From: Collinsella aerofaciens
GTDB taxonomy: Bacteria; Actinomycetota; Coriobacteriia; Coriobacteriales; Coriobacteriaceae
Reading direction: 5' to 3'
Assembly: GCF_902364355.1 (NCBI RefSeq)
Contig: NZ_CABJDK010000001.1
Span: 244,264 to 308,263 of the forward strand
Length of the DNA stretch: 64,000 nucleotides
Position 1 is the stretch's first letter, and each line of letters begins with the position of its first letter. The translations under genes and the position numbers were made by a program. A model generated the notes under the pieces. The model was not told where the DNA came from, ran no database searches, and worked only from the letters and a program-made list of their open reading frames with translations. Below, piece by piece: positions 34,804 to 43,595 of the stretch.

Positions 34804-36171
34804 CTAGCGGGGGACGTAGCGGCCGGGTTGGGCTCCGGTGGGCTCGCCGTCGCGCGCAGCCAGTACGCCGTTCACAAACACGGCCTTGGCGCGGCCGTGC
34901 GCCTCAAAGCCCTCGAGCGGCGTGTAGTCCACGGCCTGATGCTGCGTCGCGGCGCTAATCGTCCAGCGCGCCTTGGGATCCCACACGCACACGTCGGCAT
35001 CGGCGCCCTCGGCAAGACAGCCCTTGTGCGGATACATGCCAAAGACGCGCGCCGGGTTCTCGCTCATCAGGCGGCACAGATCCTCGGGACCCAGCTGTCC
35101 CTCAAAGCTCGTAGCGATCGCGACGGGACGATGCTCCACGCCGGGTCCGCCGTTGGGAATCGCGCGGAAGTCGTCGCGCCCGCGGTCCTTTTGCCCGTGC
35201 AGGTTAAAGCTACAGTGGTCGGTCGCAATCGTATCGATCTCGCCGGCCACAAGCGCCTCGCGCAGTGCCGCACGGTCGCCGGCATGGCGCAGCGGCGGAC
35301 TCATCACGTACTTGGCGCCCGCAAAGCCGTCCTCGCCCTGCTCCAAGTAGCACGTGTCGTCGAGCATCAGATACTGAGGGCATGTCTCGACATAGATGTT
35401 CTTCTGCCCGCGCGCTTTGGCAGCGCGAATGGCCTCGAGCCCCAGCTTGGTCGAAAGGTGCACCACGTTGACCGGAGCGTCCCCGGCCAAGTGCGCCAGA
35501 TACAGCAGGCGGCTCACGGCCTCGGCCTCACACACGTCTGGACGGCTGAGCGCATGGCCCTCGGGCCCGTGGATACCCTGCTCAAACACGCGCTTCTGCA
35601 GCGCGTTGACCAACGTGCCGTTCTCGCAATGCACGCACAGGATACCGCCCACGCGCTTGAGCTCCTCCAGCACCTCGAGCGTCTCGGCATCGTCCAGGCG
35701 CAGATGGTCGTAGGCAAAGTAGGTCTTAAACGACGACACGCCCGCCTCGCGCATGGCCGAAAGATCGGCGCGGTTGCGCTCATTCCACTCGGCAAGCGCC
35801 ATATGGAAGGCATAGTTGGCGGTGCAGGTGCCGTCGGCGCGATGATGCCACTCGACCAAGGCATCGGGCATGGTCACGCCGCGATCGGCCGTCGCGTAGT
35901 CCACAATGGTCGTCGTGCCGCCGCAGGCAGCCGCGCGCGTGCCGGTCTCAAAGCTATCGGCTGTCCAATCCATGCCGGTCCAGCACTGCATGTGCGTGTG
36001 GCCGTCGATAAAGCCGGGAAACACCCAACAGTCGGTGGCGTCCTCGACGGTATCGCCCTCGCCCGGCTCGATTGCCGCGGCAATCCGCACAATCTTGTCG
36101 CCCTCCATGGCAAGATCGGCGCGGCGAAGCCCCTGGGGCGTCACGAGTGCGCCGTTTTTGATGATGATCAT
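34804..36171 (-). CDS. hyuA: Dihydropyrimidinase/hydantoinase-type cyclic amidohydrolase
   Basis: 455 residues, amidohydrolase superfamily. Metal ligands are visible: DGHTHMQCW near 58, the carboxylated Lys in SSFKTYFAYD near 149, His residues in CVHCENG and VVHLSTKLGLEAI, and Asp in ATDHCSFN near 310. Closest in plan to E. coli HyuA (phenylhydantoinase), a member of the anaerobic purine-degradation cluster, where a hydantoinase opens a purine-derived ring. It lies nine bases after mocA and is likely co-transcribed with it. The exact substrate cannot be told from sequence; pyrimidine breakdown is the alternative. Confidence 0.88.
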   Translation of the reverse strand: MIIIKNGALVTPQGLRRADLAMEGDKIVRIAAAIEPGEGDTVEDATDCWVFPGFIDGHTHMQCWTGMDWTADSFETGTRAAACGGTTTIVDYATADRGVTMPDALVEWHHRADGTCTANYAFHMALAEWNERNRADLSAMREAGVSSFKTYFAYDHLRLDDAETLEVLEELKRVGGILCVHCENGTLVNALQKRVFEQGIHGPEGHALSRPDVCEAEAVSRLLYLAHLAGDAPVNVVHLSTKLGLEAIRAAKARGQKNIYVETCPQYLMLDDTCYLEQGEDGFAGAKYVMSPPLRHAGDRAALREALVAGEIDTIATDHCSFNLHGQKDRGRDDFRAIPNGGPGVEHRPVAIATSFEGQLGPEDLCRLMSENPARVFGMYPHKGCLAEGADADVCVWDPKARWTISAATQHQAVDYTPLEGFEAHGRAKAVFVNGVLAARDGEPTGAQPGRYVPR

Positions 36172-36180
36172 AATTGCTCC

Positions 36181-36795
36181 TTATTGATTGATGCAGTTGG
36201 CCACGCGATCAAAATACGAGCAGGCGGCGATATGCTCCGTTATGCGTCGCTGTCCTTTGACGGTATCGACGTCCCACAGCTCGTAGGCACGCGCCTCGAC
36301 CAGCACCACGTCGGCACGGTCCTTGAGGATCGAACCGCCGCCGTCCTTACCCTCAAGACACATAAGTGCATCGAACAGTTCCGCCGGAAAGATCACCGGG
36401 CTCGAAGGCTCACCGTTGCACGCAAGGCGCACCGGATGCTTGCGGCCACGCTCGTCAAATGCACGAACCATAGCCTCAAAAGAATCCGAACTCACGAGCG
36501 GCTGGTCGCCCGGCAAAAAGAGGCAACCTTTCCAGTTGCGTTCGACTCCCCACGAAAGGCCCGCACGGACGCTTTCGCTGCGCAGCTCGCCATCGTGCAG
36601 CACGCACGGGCAATGCTTGTCATCACAAATCTGAGCGACCTCGGGCCAACGCGTCGAAACCACAACGTCAAAGCCCCGGGGAACCGAATCAATGGTCCGA
36701 GCAATCAGCGGCTCGCCATAGATATCAGCGAGCATCTTGTTAGAGCCAAATCGCTTGCCCTCGCCCGAAGCCATAATGACGCAACCAAGTTTCAT
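36181..36795 (-). CDS. mocA: Molybdenum cofactor cytidylyltransferase-like NTP transferase
   Basis: 204 residues of the MobA-like nucleotidyltransferase fold. The N-terminal signature is MASGEGKRFGSNKMLADIYG, with LPGDQPLVSSDSF near 95 carrying the metal-binding Asp, and GNEPSSPVIFPAELFDAL-like substrate region after 135. Family members (MocA, YgfJ) add CMP to molybdopterin for xanthine dehydrogenase-type enzymes. ATG at 36795 follows GGGGAGG by seven bases. It is the first gene of a unit with hyuA, and a terminator separates it from ygeW upstream. Its presence indicates a cytosine-dinucleotide cofactor in the XdhD-type enzyme. Confidence 0.85.
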   Translation of the reverse strand: MKLGCVIMASGEGKRFGSNKMLADIYGEPLIARTIDSVPRGFDVVVSTRWPEVAQICDDKHCPCVLHDGELRSESVRAGLSWGVERNWKGCLFLPGDQPLVSSDSFEAMVRAFDERGRKHPVRLACNGEPSSPVIFPAELFDALMCLEGKDGGGSILKDRADVVLVEARAYELWDVDTVKGQRRITEHIAACSYFDRVANCINQ

Positions 36796-36883
36796 GGCGA
36801 TACCTCCCCTGAAACCATCGTACCCATAACTCGCGTCGCGGGGCATCTACATCGAAAGCGCTTATCCCGCACGCCCACGATGC

Positions 36884-36921
36884 AAAAAGGGGCACCCCGC
36901 CGGTTGGCAGAGCGCCCCCTT
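36884..36921 (-). terminator. Terminator after ygeW
   Basis: Minus-strand stem GGGGGC/GCCCC with a long loop, followed by CCTTTTTGC, about 25-60 bases past the ygeW stop. It closes the dpaL-ygeY-ygeW unit. Confidence 0.7.
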
Positions 36922-36945
36922 TACATGGCTTACCTCAACCCAGCT

Positions 36946-38148
36946 TTAGGCCTGGAACCAACGGGCGGTGTTGCGCTCATCGAGGGCCTTGAGGGTAGCA
37001 GCGGGATCGGCAACCTTCTGCAGGAACATCATGGCTGCGATAGCGTACGGCTTGTAGCTGGCCTCCTTGTACATGCCCACGCGGTGCATGTCAAAGACGT
37101 CGGCGTTGACCTCGCCGTGCTCGCAGGAGACACCGGAGATGTCGGCGGGCAGCGGATGCATAAAGATGGTGTCCTGGCCGTTGGCGGTCTTCTCCATGAG
37201 CTCGGTCGTGGAGCACCAATCCTGATGCGTAGCGTTCTGAGCGAGCAGCTCCTTCTCGAGCGCTGCGATGCCGGCGTCGTCGCCCTCGGCGTACAGGTTG
37301 GTGCGCTTCTCCATGGCGGCAAACGGAGCCCAGCTCTTGGGGATCACGATGTCGGCGCCCTCGAAGGCCTCGGCCATGGTGTTGACCTGCTTAAAGGTGG
37401 TGCCGGACTCGGCGGCGTAGCCCTTAGCGCGCTCGACGACCTCGGGCATGAGGTCGTAGCCCTCGGGGTGGGCCAGGGTGACGTCCATGCCAAAGCGGGG
37501 CAGCAGGCTGATCAGCGACTGCGGGCAGGACAGCGGCTTGCCGTAAGAGGGCGAGTAGGCCCAGGTGACAGCAACCTTCTTGCCCTTGAGGTTCTCGAGG
37601 CCGCCAAACTCGTTGATGAGGTAGAGCATGTCGGCAGAGGACTGCGTGGGGTGATCGGAGTCGGACTGCAGGGAGATGAGCGTGGGACGGTGATCCAGAA
37701 CGCCGTCCTCGTAGGCCTGCTGCACGGACTCGGAGACCTCGGCCATGTAGGCGTCGCCCTTGCCGATGTACATGTCGTCGCGGATGCCGATGACGTCGGC
37801 CATGAAGGAGATCATGGTAGCGGTCTCGCGGACGGTCTCGCCGTGAGCGATCTGGGACTTCTTCTCGTCCAGGTCCTGCAGCTCAAGACCGAGCAGGTTG
37901 GCTGCCTTAGAGAAGGAGAAGCGCGTACGGGTGGAGTTGTCACGGAACAGGGAGACGGCCAGACCCGAATCGAAGATCTTGGACGAAACGTTGTTCTCGC
38001 GCAGCTCGCGCAGGGCGTCGGCGACGATGTAGAGCGCCTTGAGCTCATCGGTGGTCTTATCCCAGGTGTGCAGGAAGTCGCTGCCGTACATGCCCTTAAA
38101 ATCGAGGCCGTTCAGCTGCTCGACGAGCTCGGTAAACTTGGCGTCCAT
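36946..38148 (-). CDS. ygeW: Knotted carbamoyltransferase YgeW
   Basis: 400 residues. It is an aspartate/ornithine carbamoyltransferase paralogue. The carbamoyl phosphate site is FRDNSTRTRFSFSKAANLLGLE (STRTR near residue 77). The second half has HPTQSSADMLYLIN and KVAVTWAYSPSYGKPLSCPQ, and the C-terminus has FMHPLPADISGVSC. Length agrees with E. coli YgeW. In purine degradation it would recover carbamoyl phosphate from an ureido intermediate. ATG at 38148 is selected by the AAAGGA eight bases before it. The frame upstream is open for 62 codons without a ribosome site. It follows ygeY with a 201-base gap that contains a GGGGACA hairpin. Confidence 0.92.
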   Translation of the reverse strand: MDAKFTELVEQLNGLDFKGMYGSDFLHTWDKTTDELKALYIVADALRELRENNVSSKIFDSGLAVSLFRDNSTRTRFSFSKAANLLGLELQDLDEKKSQIAHGETVRETATMISFMADVIGIRDDMYIGKGDAYMAEVSESVQQAYEDGVLDHRPTLISLQSDSDHPTQSSADMLYLINEFGGLENLKGKKVAVTWAYSPSYGKPLSCPQSLISLLPRFGMDVTLAHPEGYDLMPEVVERAKGYAAESGTTFKQVNTMAEAFEGADIVIPKSWAPFAAMEKRTNLYAEGDDAGIAALEKELLAQNATHQDWCSTTELMEKTANGQDTIFMHPLPADISGVSCEHGEVNADVFDMHRVGMYKEASYKPYAIAAMMFLQKVADPAATLKALDERNTARWFQA

Positions 38149-38302
38149 GTAAATATCCTTTCCAAAGATGAAACGATTGCAATGAGCAGATGTGCTCCGG
38201 CATGCGCGTGTGGCTAGAACATGCAGAGCACTATGACGAGGACCCGCTACCGTTGAGGAAGCATGGGAGATAACGACCGCGGGCCCCAAGTCAACAGGGG
38301 GT

Positions 38303-38328
38303 GCCGGGGACACGAGCTGTCCCCGGCT
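38303..38328. repeat. Perfect hairpin GCCGGGGACA/TGTCCCCGGC
   Basis: Ten-base perfect stem with a five-base loop, 22 bases past the ygeY stop. It lacks a T run. Similar GGGGAC-containing palindromes occur at 41-71 and GTCCCC-containing stretches at 13213-13250. It may serve as an mRNA-stabilising or terminating element. Confidence 0.55.
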
Positions 38329-38349
38329 CAACAAGATCGAGGAATGGGA

Positions 38350-39735
38350 CTAATCGATCTTGTTGTTGGTCAGACCGGCGCGGAACACGGTGGCGTCGCC
38401 ATCGGCCTGGCTCGGATCGTAGAGGTTCAGGGCAGCCACATACATGGCGGCAGCGGTGACCAGGTCGTCCTTGTAGGTGACCTCGTTGGGAGCGTGAGCC
38501 TGAGACTCGGCACCCGGGCCGAAGCCGACGCAGGGGATGCCATAGCGGCCCTGGATGGAAACGCAGTTCGTGGAGAAGGTCCACTTGTCGCACAGCGGGC
38601 GACCGGTGCGCTTGTCCATGCTGGGCTCGCAGCCGATGCGCTCGTCACCGAACATGGCCTTGTGGGCGTCGACGAGGGCCTTGACGTGCGGAGCGGTCTC
38701 CTTGTTGATCCACGTGGGGAAGTAAGCCTCGGTCTCGTAGACCTCGCCGGTCCAGGACGGACGGTCGTACATGTACATGGAGACCTTCACGTCGTCGCCG
38801 TACTTCTTGGCGGCCGGCAGGTTGCGGATCTCGTCCAGGCAGGACTCCCAGGTCTCGCCGGCGGTCATGCGACGGTCGATGGAGATGGCGCAGGAGTCAG
38901 CGACAGCGCAGCGGCTGGGGCTGGTGTAGAAGATCTGGCTGACGGTGCAGGTGCCGCGGCCCAGGAAGCGGGCGTCCTCGAAGTGCTCGGGGTTGTACTT
39001 GGGGTCGAGCATCTTGACGAGACCCTTGATGTCGGTCGACTCGTCGCAGCCGTTGTTGTTGAGGGCGCGGACATCGGCGATGATGTCGGCCATCTTGTAG
39101 ATGGCGTTGTCGCCGCGGTCGGGAGCGGAACCGTGGCAGGAGGTGCCGTGAACGTCGACGCGGATCTCCATGCGGCCGCGGTGACCGCGATAGATGCCGC
39201 CGTCGGTGGGCTCAGTGGAAATGACGAACTCGGGCTTAATGCCGTCCTTGTTGTAGATGTACTGCCAGCACATGCCGTCGCAGTCCTCTTCCTGGACGGT
39301 GCCGACGACCATGATCTTGTAGCCCTCGGGGATGAGGCCCATGTCCTTCATCATCTTGGCTGCGTAGGTAGCAGAAGCCATGCCACCCTCCTGGTCGGAG
39401 CCGCCGCGGCCGTAAATGATCTCGTCGGTCTCGTAGCCCTCATAGGGATCGGCATCCCAGTTCTCGATGTTGCCGATGCCGACGGTATCGATGTGAGAGT
39501 CGATGGCGATGATCTTGTCGCCCTCGCCCATAAAGCCCATGACGTTGCCCAGGCCGTCGACCTTGACCTCGTCATAGCCAAGGCTCTCCATCTCGGCCTT
39601 GATGCAAGCGACAACCTCACCCTCCTCGCAAGACTCAGAGGGGTGGCTAATCATTGCGCGAAGAAAACGCGTCATATCAGCACGATGGGACTCAGCCGCA
39701 GCCTTAATGGCATCAAAATCGAGTTCTTTAGTCAT
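38350..39735 (-). CDS. ygeY: M20-family hydrolase YgeY
   Basis: 461 residues of the M20 metallopeptidase/deacetylase family. Metal and catalytic residues are visible: IDSHIDTVG near 82 (metal His and catalytic Asp), [13 protein letters not shown] near 112 (bridging Asp), VQEEDCDG near 147 (catalytic Glu and metal Glu), and a dimerisation lid domain between. Length and motifs fit E. coli YgeY. In the purine pathway it is thought to hydrolyse a diaminopropionate-containing ureido or amide intermediate to release the DpaL substrate. ATG at 39735 follows AAAGG; the upstream TTG is unlikely. It lies 237 bases after dpaL, across a structured element. Confidence 0.9.
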   Translation of the reverse strand: MTKELDFDAIKAAAESHRADMTRFLRAMISHPSESCEEGEVVACIKAEMESLGYDEVKVDGLGNVMGFMGEGDKIIAIDSHIDTVGIGNIENWDADPYEGYETDEIIYGRGGSDQEGGMASATYAAKMMKDMGLIPEGYKIMVVGTVQEEDCDGMCWQYIYNKDGIKPEFVISTEPTDGGIYRGHRGRMEIRVDVHGTSCHGSAPDRGDNAIYKMADIIADVRALNNNGCDESTDIKGLVKMLDPKYNPEHFEDARFLGRGTCTVSQIFYTSPSRCAVADSCAISIDRRMTAGETWESCLDEIRNLPAAKKYGDDVKVSMYMYDRPSWTGEVYETEAYFPTWINKETAPHVKALVDAHKAMFGDERIGCEPSMDKRTGRPLCDKWTFSTNCVSIQGRYGIPCVGFGPGAESQAHAPNEVTYKDDLVTAAAMYVAALNLYDPSQADGDATVFRAGLTNNKID

Positions 39736-39839
39736 AACAGTCAACCTTTCTACAAGGGTTTACCTACAGGTAGATATTTCAGATAGATCACTTGTGCCAA
39801 GCGGCGTGAGGTTGAGCACCCCACAAGCAAGTAACCATA

Positions 39840-39957
39840 GGAGGCGGACGGAGGACTTTGCTCCGTCGCGAGTTCCGCACGAGCCGGAGAGCACTTAATG
39901 TGCTCTCCGTGCGAGCAGGACTGTCCGAGCAGGGAGTAAAGTCCTCCGGCTGCCTCC
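39840..39957 (-). promoter_or_regulatory. Branched inverted-repeat element between dpaL and ygeY
   Basis: Outer arms GGAGGC...GGAGGACTTT (39840-39859) pair with AAAGTCCTCC...GCCTCC (39938-39957). Inside, GGAGAGCAC (39886-39894) pairs with GTGCTCTCC (39900-39908), extended by GCAC/GTGC. The ~118-base element begins 15 bases after the dpaL stop. There is no T run. It may control read-through or mRNA stability within the operon. Confidence 0.6.
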
Positions 39958-39972
39958 GGACAGGTCAGTCTG

Positions 39973-41187
39973 CTAGCAGGTCGGATACTCGCCCTCCCAG
40001 ACGATGCGACGGTACTGATCCGGATCGGTGTCGCCCTCGGTGGAGAAGCAGAGCACGGAGCTCGTCTTGTCCAGGCCGATGAGCTCCTTGAGCTCGGCGT
40101 ACTCGGGATCGAGCATGAGGGTCTCGACCAGGCCGGTGGTCACGGCGCCGGACTCGCCGGAGATGACGCGCGGGTCGCCCTTCTCGGGAGCACCCAGGGT
40201 ACGCATACCGCGAGCGGTGACCCAGTCGGGGCAGGACACGAACGCGGTGGTGTGGTTGCGCAGGATATCCCAGCCCAAGATGTTGGGCTCGCCGCAGCAC
40301 AGGCCGGCCATGATGGAGGGCATGTCGCCGTCCACAATGCGCGGATCGCCGTCGCCGGCGGCAGCGCCCTTGTACAGGCAGGCGGCAGGCGCGCACTCGA
40401 CCACGACGAAGGTGGGCGGGTTATCGGGATACAGGTTGGTGAAGTAGCCCACCACGGCGCCGGCGAGCGAGCCTACGCCAGCCTGGACAAAGACGTGCGT
40501 CGGGCGGTTGATGGCCATCTCGCGCAGCTGCTCGGCAGCCTCGGAAGCCATGGTGCCGTAGCCCTCCATGATCCAGGACGGGATCTTCTCGTAGCCCTCC
40601 CAAGCGGTGTCCTGAACGATAACGCCGCGCTCGCAAGCGTCGGCCTCGGCGGCGGCCATGCGCACGCACTCGTCGTAGTTGACCTCTTCGATGGTCACCG
40701 TGGCGCCCTCGGCGGCGATGTTATCAAAGCGGGGCTTGGTGGAACCCTTGGGCATGTGCACGACGGCCTTCTGGCCCAGCTTGTTGGCAGCCCATGCCAC
40801 GCCGCGGCCATGGTTGCCGTCGGTGGCGGTAAAGAAGGTGGCCTGGCCAAAGTCCTTGGCCAGCTGATCGGAGGTCAGGTAATCGAAGGTGCAGTCGGCA
40901 ACGTCCTTGCCGGTCTCGTCGGCAATGTAGTTGGCCATGGCAAACGAGCCGCCCAGAACCTTAAAGGCGTTGAGGCCAAAGCGATAGCTCTCGTCCTTAA
41001 CGCACAGGTTGGACAGGCCCAGGCGCGCAGCCTGACCGTCCAGGCGGGCAAGCGGAGTGACGGTATATTGAGGGAACGACTGGTGGAAGGCGCGGGCCTT
41101 CTTCACGTGGTCGAGGCTCATGATTCCCAAGTGCTTATCATCGCTCTTGGGCATCGTGTTGCCCGCCCACTGGATCTTATCGGCCAT
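39973..41187 (-). CDS. dpaL: 2,3-Diaminopropionate ammonia-lyase
   Basis: 404 residues, fold-type II PLP enzyme. It splits 2,3-diaminopropionate into pyruvate and two ammonia through an aminoacrylate intermediate. The PLP-binding Lys is in ESYRFGLNAFKVLGGSFA near residue 76. A second family segment is TATDGNHGRGVAWAANKLG, and the phosphate-binding loop is VQAGVGSLAGAV near 270. Length agrees with YgeX/DpaL. AAGGAG precedes the ATG. It heads the dpaL-ygeY-ygeW unit and is divergent from a YheO/DauR-like regulator gene. The ridA gene at 58.2 kb could remove leaked aminoacrylate. Confidence 0.93.
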   Translation of the reverse strand: MADKIQWAGNTMPKSDDKHLGIMSLDHVKKARAFHQSFPQYTVTPLARLDGQAARLGLSNLCVKDESYRFGLNAFKVLGGSFAMANYIADETGKDVADCTFDYLTSDQLAKDFGQATFFTATDGNHGRGVAWAANKLGQKAVVHMPKGSTKPRFDNIAAEGATVTIEEVNYDECVRMAAAEADACERGVIVQDTAWEGYEKIPSWIMEGYGTMASEAAEQLREMAINRPTHVFVQAGVGSLAGAVVGYFTNLYPDNPPTFVVVECAPAACLYKGAAAGDGDPRIVDGDMPSIMAGLCCGEPNILGWDILRNHTTAFVSCPDWVTARGMRTLGAPEKGDPRVISGESGAVTTGLVETLMLDPEYAELKELIGLDKTSSVLCFSTEGDTDPDQYRRIVWEGEYPTC

Positions 41188-41276
41188 ACGGTGAACTCCT
41201 TAAGTTCTCTCTTGCCGGCCCCCGCATACGCGTTTCAGCCCGATCCCATTCACACGGCTGAACTTTTATGTGGATG

Positions 41277-41346
41277 CCAAACAAAAAGTTTGTTAGCACT
41301 GTTCTATCACACTTTTTGATTGGAAAACCTAACAAATTGTTTGTTG
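41277..41346. promoter_or_regulatory. Two AACAAA/TTTGTT operator-like sites
   Basis: Site 1 is CCAAACAAAAAGTTTGTTAG at 41277-41296 and site 2 is CCTAACAAATTGTTTGTTG at 41328-41346. They share an imperfect dyad AACAAA-TTTGTT, and their starts are 51 bases apart (about five helical turns). They lie in the 277-base region between dpaL and the divergent regulator gene. Likely targets of that regulator. Confidence 0.6.
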
Positions 41347-41464
41347 CCGTAATCGGTACCTTTTCGCCGCCGAACGGTCACATAACACAGCGACGCTTTC
41401 GTTATTTGCGAACAAGTGGGGTTTATGGCACAGTGAGCCCAAACTAATTTTTAGGAAGGCACCC

Positions 41465-42118
41465 ATGACCCCCGCACAGATTGAGTTCTACAAGCGCCTT
41501 GCACACGGCCTGGCGCTCCAATTTGGCCCCAACTGCGAAGTCGTCGTCCACGACCTGGAGACCGAGGACGTGGACCGCTCCATCGTGGTGATCGAAAACG
41601 GCCACGTCAGCGGGCGCACACTGGGTGACGGCCCCAGCCATATTGTGTTTGAGTCCATGCACGAGGGCACCACCGACGTGCACGACCGCGAGCCGTACCT
41701 CACCAAAACCACCGATGGCAAGCTGCTCAAATCCTCGACCATCTTTATCCGCAACGACGAGGGTAAGCCCGTCGGCATTTTGGGCATTAACTTTGACATT
41801 ACGCTCATGAAGGCTTTTGAGCGCTCACTCGATGCCTTTACCGGCACTGGCGGCTCGGGCTACACCGAGCCCGAGCCCATTACCAAAAACATCGGCGACC
41901 TGCTCGAAGACCTGCTGCGCGAGTGCGAACAGTTTGTGGGCAAGCCCGCGGCGCTCATGACCAAAGACGAGCGTATTCGCGCCATTGGCTACCTCGACCG
42001 TCGCGGCGCCTTCCTCATCTCCAAGTCGAGCGAACGCGCCTGCGAGTTCTTTGGCATCTCTAAGTACAGCTTCTATAGCTACCTCAACGAGGCAAAGGCT
42101 GCCGCCGGCGACAAGTAG
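41465..42118 (+). CDS. YheO/DauR-type PAS-HTH transcriptional regulator
   Basis: 217 residues. The N-terminal YheO-like PAS domain (about 5-120) has ALQFGPNCEVVVHDLE, SIVVIENGHVSGRTLGD and a second half KSSTIFIRNDEGKPVGILGINFD. The C-terminal HTH_22-type domain (about 150-215) has DERIRAIGYLDRRGAFLISKSSERACEFFGISKYSFYSYL. Family members such as DauR sense small metabolites. It is transcribed away from dpaL, and the intergenic region contains two operator-like sites. It is therefore the probable local regulator of dpaL-ygeY-ygeW. A second member of the family lies next to the permease gene at 57.4 kb. Confidence 0.87.
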   Translation: MTPAQIEFYKRLAHGLALQFGPNCEVVVHDLETEDVDRSIVVIENGHVSGRTLGDGPSHIVFESMHEGTTDVHDREPYLTKTTDGKLLKSSTIFIRNDEGKPVGILGINFDITLMKAFERSLDAFTGTGGSGYTEPEPITKNIGDLLEDLLRECEQFVGKPAALMTKDERIRAIGYLDRRGAFLISKSSERACEFFGISKYSFYSYLNEAKAAAGDK

Positions 42119-42242
42119 GCAACTCGGCCGGATCACCCCTCCCCTTTTGGGCGCGAGTTCTGGAAAGCACGAATCCAAGACCGAGCCGCTTGGGAAGTTC
42201 CATATAATCGATGTCATTGGTATTTCGAAAGGGTGGAACAGA

Positions 42243-43229
42243 ATGGCGTTGAGCAAGGCATCATGCACCGGTCGTGGATTGATTCCGGCAATTGGTGGAC
42301 ATGTGCACCGCATGTTCGATGAGGGTGAAGACGACCTGTTTTCGCTGAGCCTTGACGACGTGATGGATGATCGCCCGTGGACCGCCGACGAACTTATGGG
42401 CGGCGGGGCTCGTCCGTCAAACCCCAATCCCGCACTTGCGCCTAAGACCGCATCTGCGCCGACTCCTGCGCAGTTGGCTGTTTCGACGCCCGCGCCTACG
42501 CCCGCACCCACTTCGGCGCCTACGCCCGCTCCCCGCCCCGCAAGCGACCCGTCCGAGACGGCGGCATTTCTCGCTGCGGCGACGCAGGGCAAATCGGCCG
42601 ACAGCACCGTTATGTACAGCGCCCAGCAGTTGCCTGTTCCTGCGGCACGCAAGCCTCCGGTCGCAAGGCTCGATGAGCCCGTTGCCCGTCAGGTTGCCTA
42701 CGATTCCTGGGCTGCAGCCGATCTGGATGAGACCTCTACCGGCATGCCGGCGCTCGACGTTCCAGTTAACCCGCTTTTTGCCGCCAACACGAGCGCCGCG
42801 GACTATGAGGGCGGTGCGGCACATTCCGATTATTCCGATGACTATGCTGGCACCGGTCGCATCGAGACCGAGGATTATGGCACCGCATCGAGCGATTATC
42901 TCAACGATCCGTACACTGCCACACCTGCACCGGAATATGACCCGGAGGCCGCGTCCGCACCGGCGTATACCAAAAGCACGGGCGAAGAGCGCTTCGCCGA
43001 TTATTACGCCGAGGAAAAGGCGCTGCGTTTCTCGGAATTTCCGCAGGCAGTCAAGGTTGCCTTTATCGCCATTATCATCGCCCTGCTCGGCGTCATTGCG
43101 TTTGAGGGATTCCAGCTGTTCCGCGGCCCCACCCAAGCGGAGTCGGAGACCCAGCAAAAAGAGGACGATAACGAGTATCTGGACATCAACACCCTTAGGG
43201 GCGACCCCAACGACGGGGACGACGAGTAG
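42243..43229 (+). CDS. Unknown protein: Pro/Ala-rich, single membrane anchor
   Basis: 328 residues, not recognised. Residues 1-45 are compact and contain an acidic stretch DEGEDDLFSLSLDDVMDD. About 50-240 is low-complexity and rich in Ala, Pro, Thr, then Asp/Tyr/Ser. One membrane helix lies near residue 283-305 (VAFIAIIIALLGVIAFEGFQLF), followed by a short acidic tail. It is likely a membrane-anchored, mostly disordered cytoplasmic protein with a short external tail. ATG at 42243 has GGGTGG upstream; the frame extends further back into the regulator gene without a ribosome site. A small terminator follows at 43263. No function is proposed. Confidence 0.7.
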   Translation: MALSKASCTGRGLIPAIGGHVHRMFDEGEDDLFSLSLDDVMDDRPWTADELMGGGARPSNPNPALAPKTASAPTPAQLAVSTPAPTPAPTSAPTPAPRPASDPSETAAFLAAATQGKSADSTVMYSAQQLPVPAARKPPVARLDEPVARQVAYDSWAAADLDETSTGMPALDVPVNPLFAANTSAADYEGGAAHSDYSDDYAGTGRIETEDYGTASSDYLNDPYTATPAPEYDPEAASAPAYTKSTGEERFADYYAEEKALRFSEFPQAVKVAFIAIIIALLGVIAFEGFQLFRGPTQAESETQQKEDDNEYLDINTLRGDPNDGDDE

Positions 43230-43262
43230 CGAGAGCTGAAGGCGGCCGCAGGATCCCGCATC

Positions 43263-43290
43263 CAGCACCGGCTTCTAAGTGCTGTTTTGT
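43263..43290 (+). terminator. Terminator after the membrane-anchored protein gene
   Basis: CAGCAC (43263-43268) pairs with GTGCTG (43279-43284), followed by TTTTGT. Confidence 0.6.
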
Positions 43291-43298
43291 CATCCAGC

Positions 43299-43381
43299 TA
43301 CACTTTTCCGAAGTTTTAAAGTGCCTATTTCGACACTTTTCCGTACTTTTACACGGCTGATTTCGACACTTTTTCTGATTT
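43299..43381 (+). repeat. 33-base tandem repeat, about 2.5 copies
   Basis: Units begin ACACTTTTCCG and end GATTTCG or TATTTCG. They start near 43299, 43332 and 43365, and the third is truncated. The tract is A+T-rich compared with its surroundings and lies in the 366-base gap between two genes of unknown function. Confidence 0.7.
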
Positions 43382-43477
43382 AAGCCTAGCGACAGCCGGC
43401 GAAATCAAGCGCCGCCCGCGCGTCATTTCGCAAGCGGTGCCTGATTTCTGTCCGTACACGTTGATAGACTCCATCGT

Positions 43478-43502
43478 GCCCGCAAGGAGCGGGCGTGTTT
43501 TA
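43478..43502 (+). terminator. Hairpin with T tract in the leader of the 43596 gene (possible attenuator)
   Basis: GCCCGC (43478-43483) pairs with GCGGGC (43489-43494) and is followed by GTGTTTTAT. It lies about 95 bases ahead of the next start codon, so it may act as an attenuator or end a small transcript. Confidence 0.5.
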
Positions 43503-43595
43503 TCCAGAGTCGGGGTAGAGAGTTGGCTCCACGATTCCGACGCCAACCGGCCAAGAGGCACGGTGGCCCTGCCAACATCGATGAAAGGAGTCCGT

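Noticed and set aside
31674..34958. Small ORFs starting MKYGLF and containing NSPYFTAT
   Set aside because: They are translations of the palindromic element arms at 31932-31998 and 34711-34791, occur in both directions and have no ribosome sites.
34828..38217. Very long plus-strand ORF (about 1129 codons) antisense to hyuA-ygeW
   Set aside because: It covers several real minus-strand genes with full family motifs. Long shadow frames are common in G+C-rich DNA. The same applies to 48720-51041 and 53198-55669 on the plus strand.
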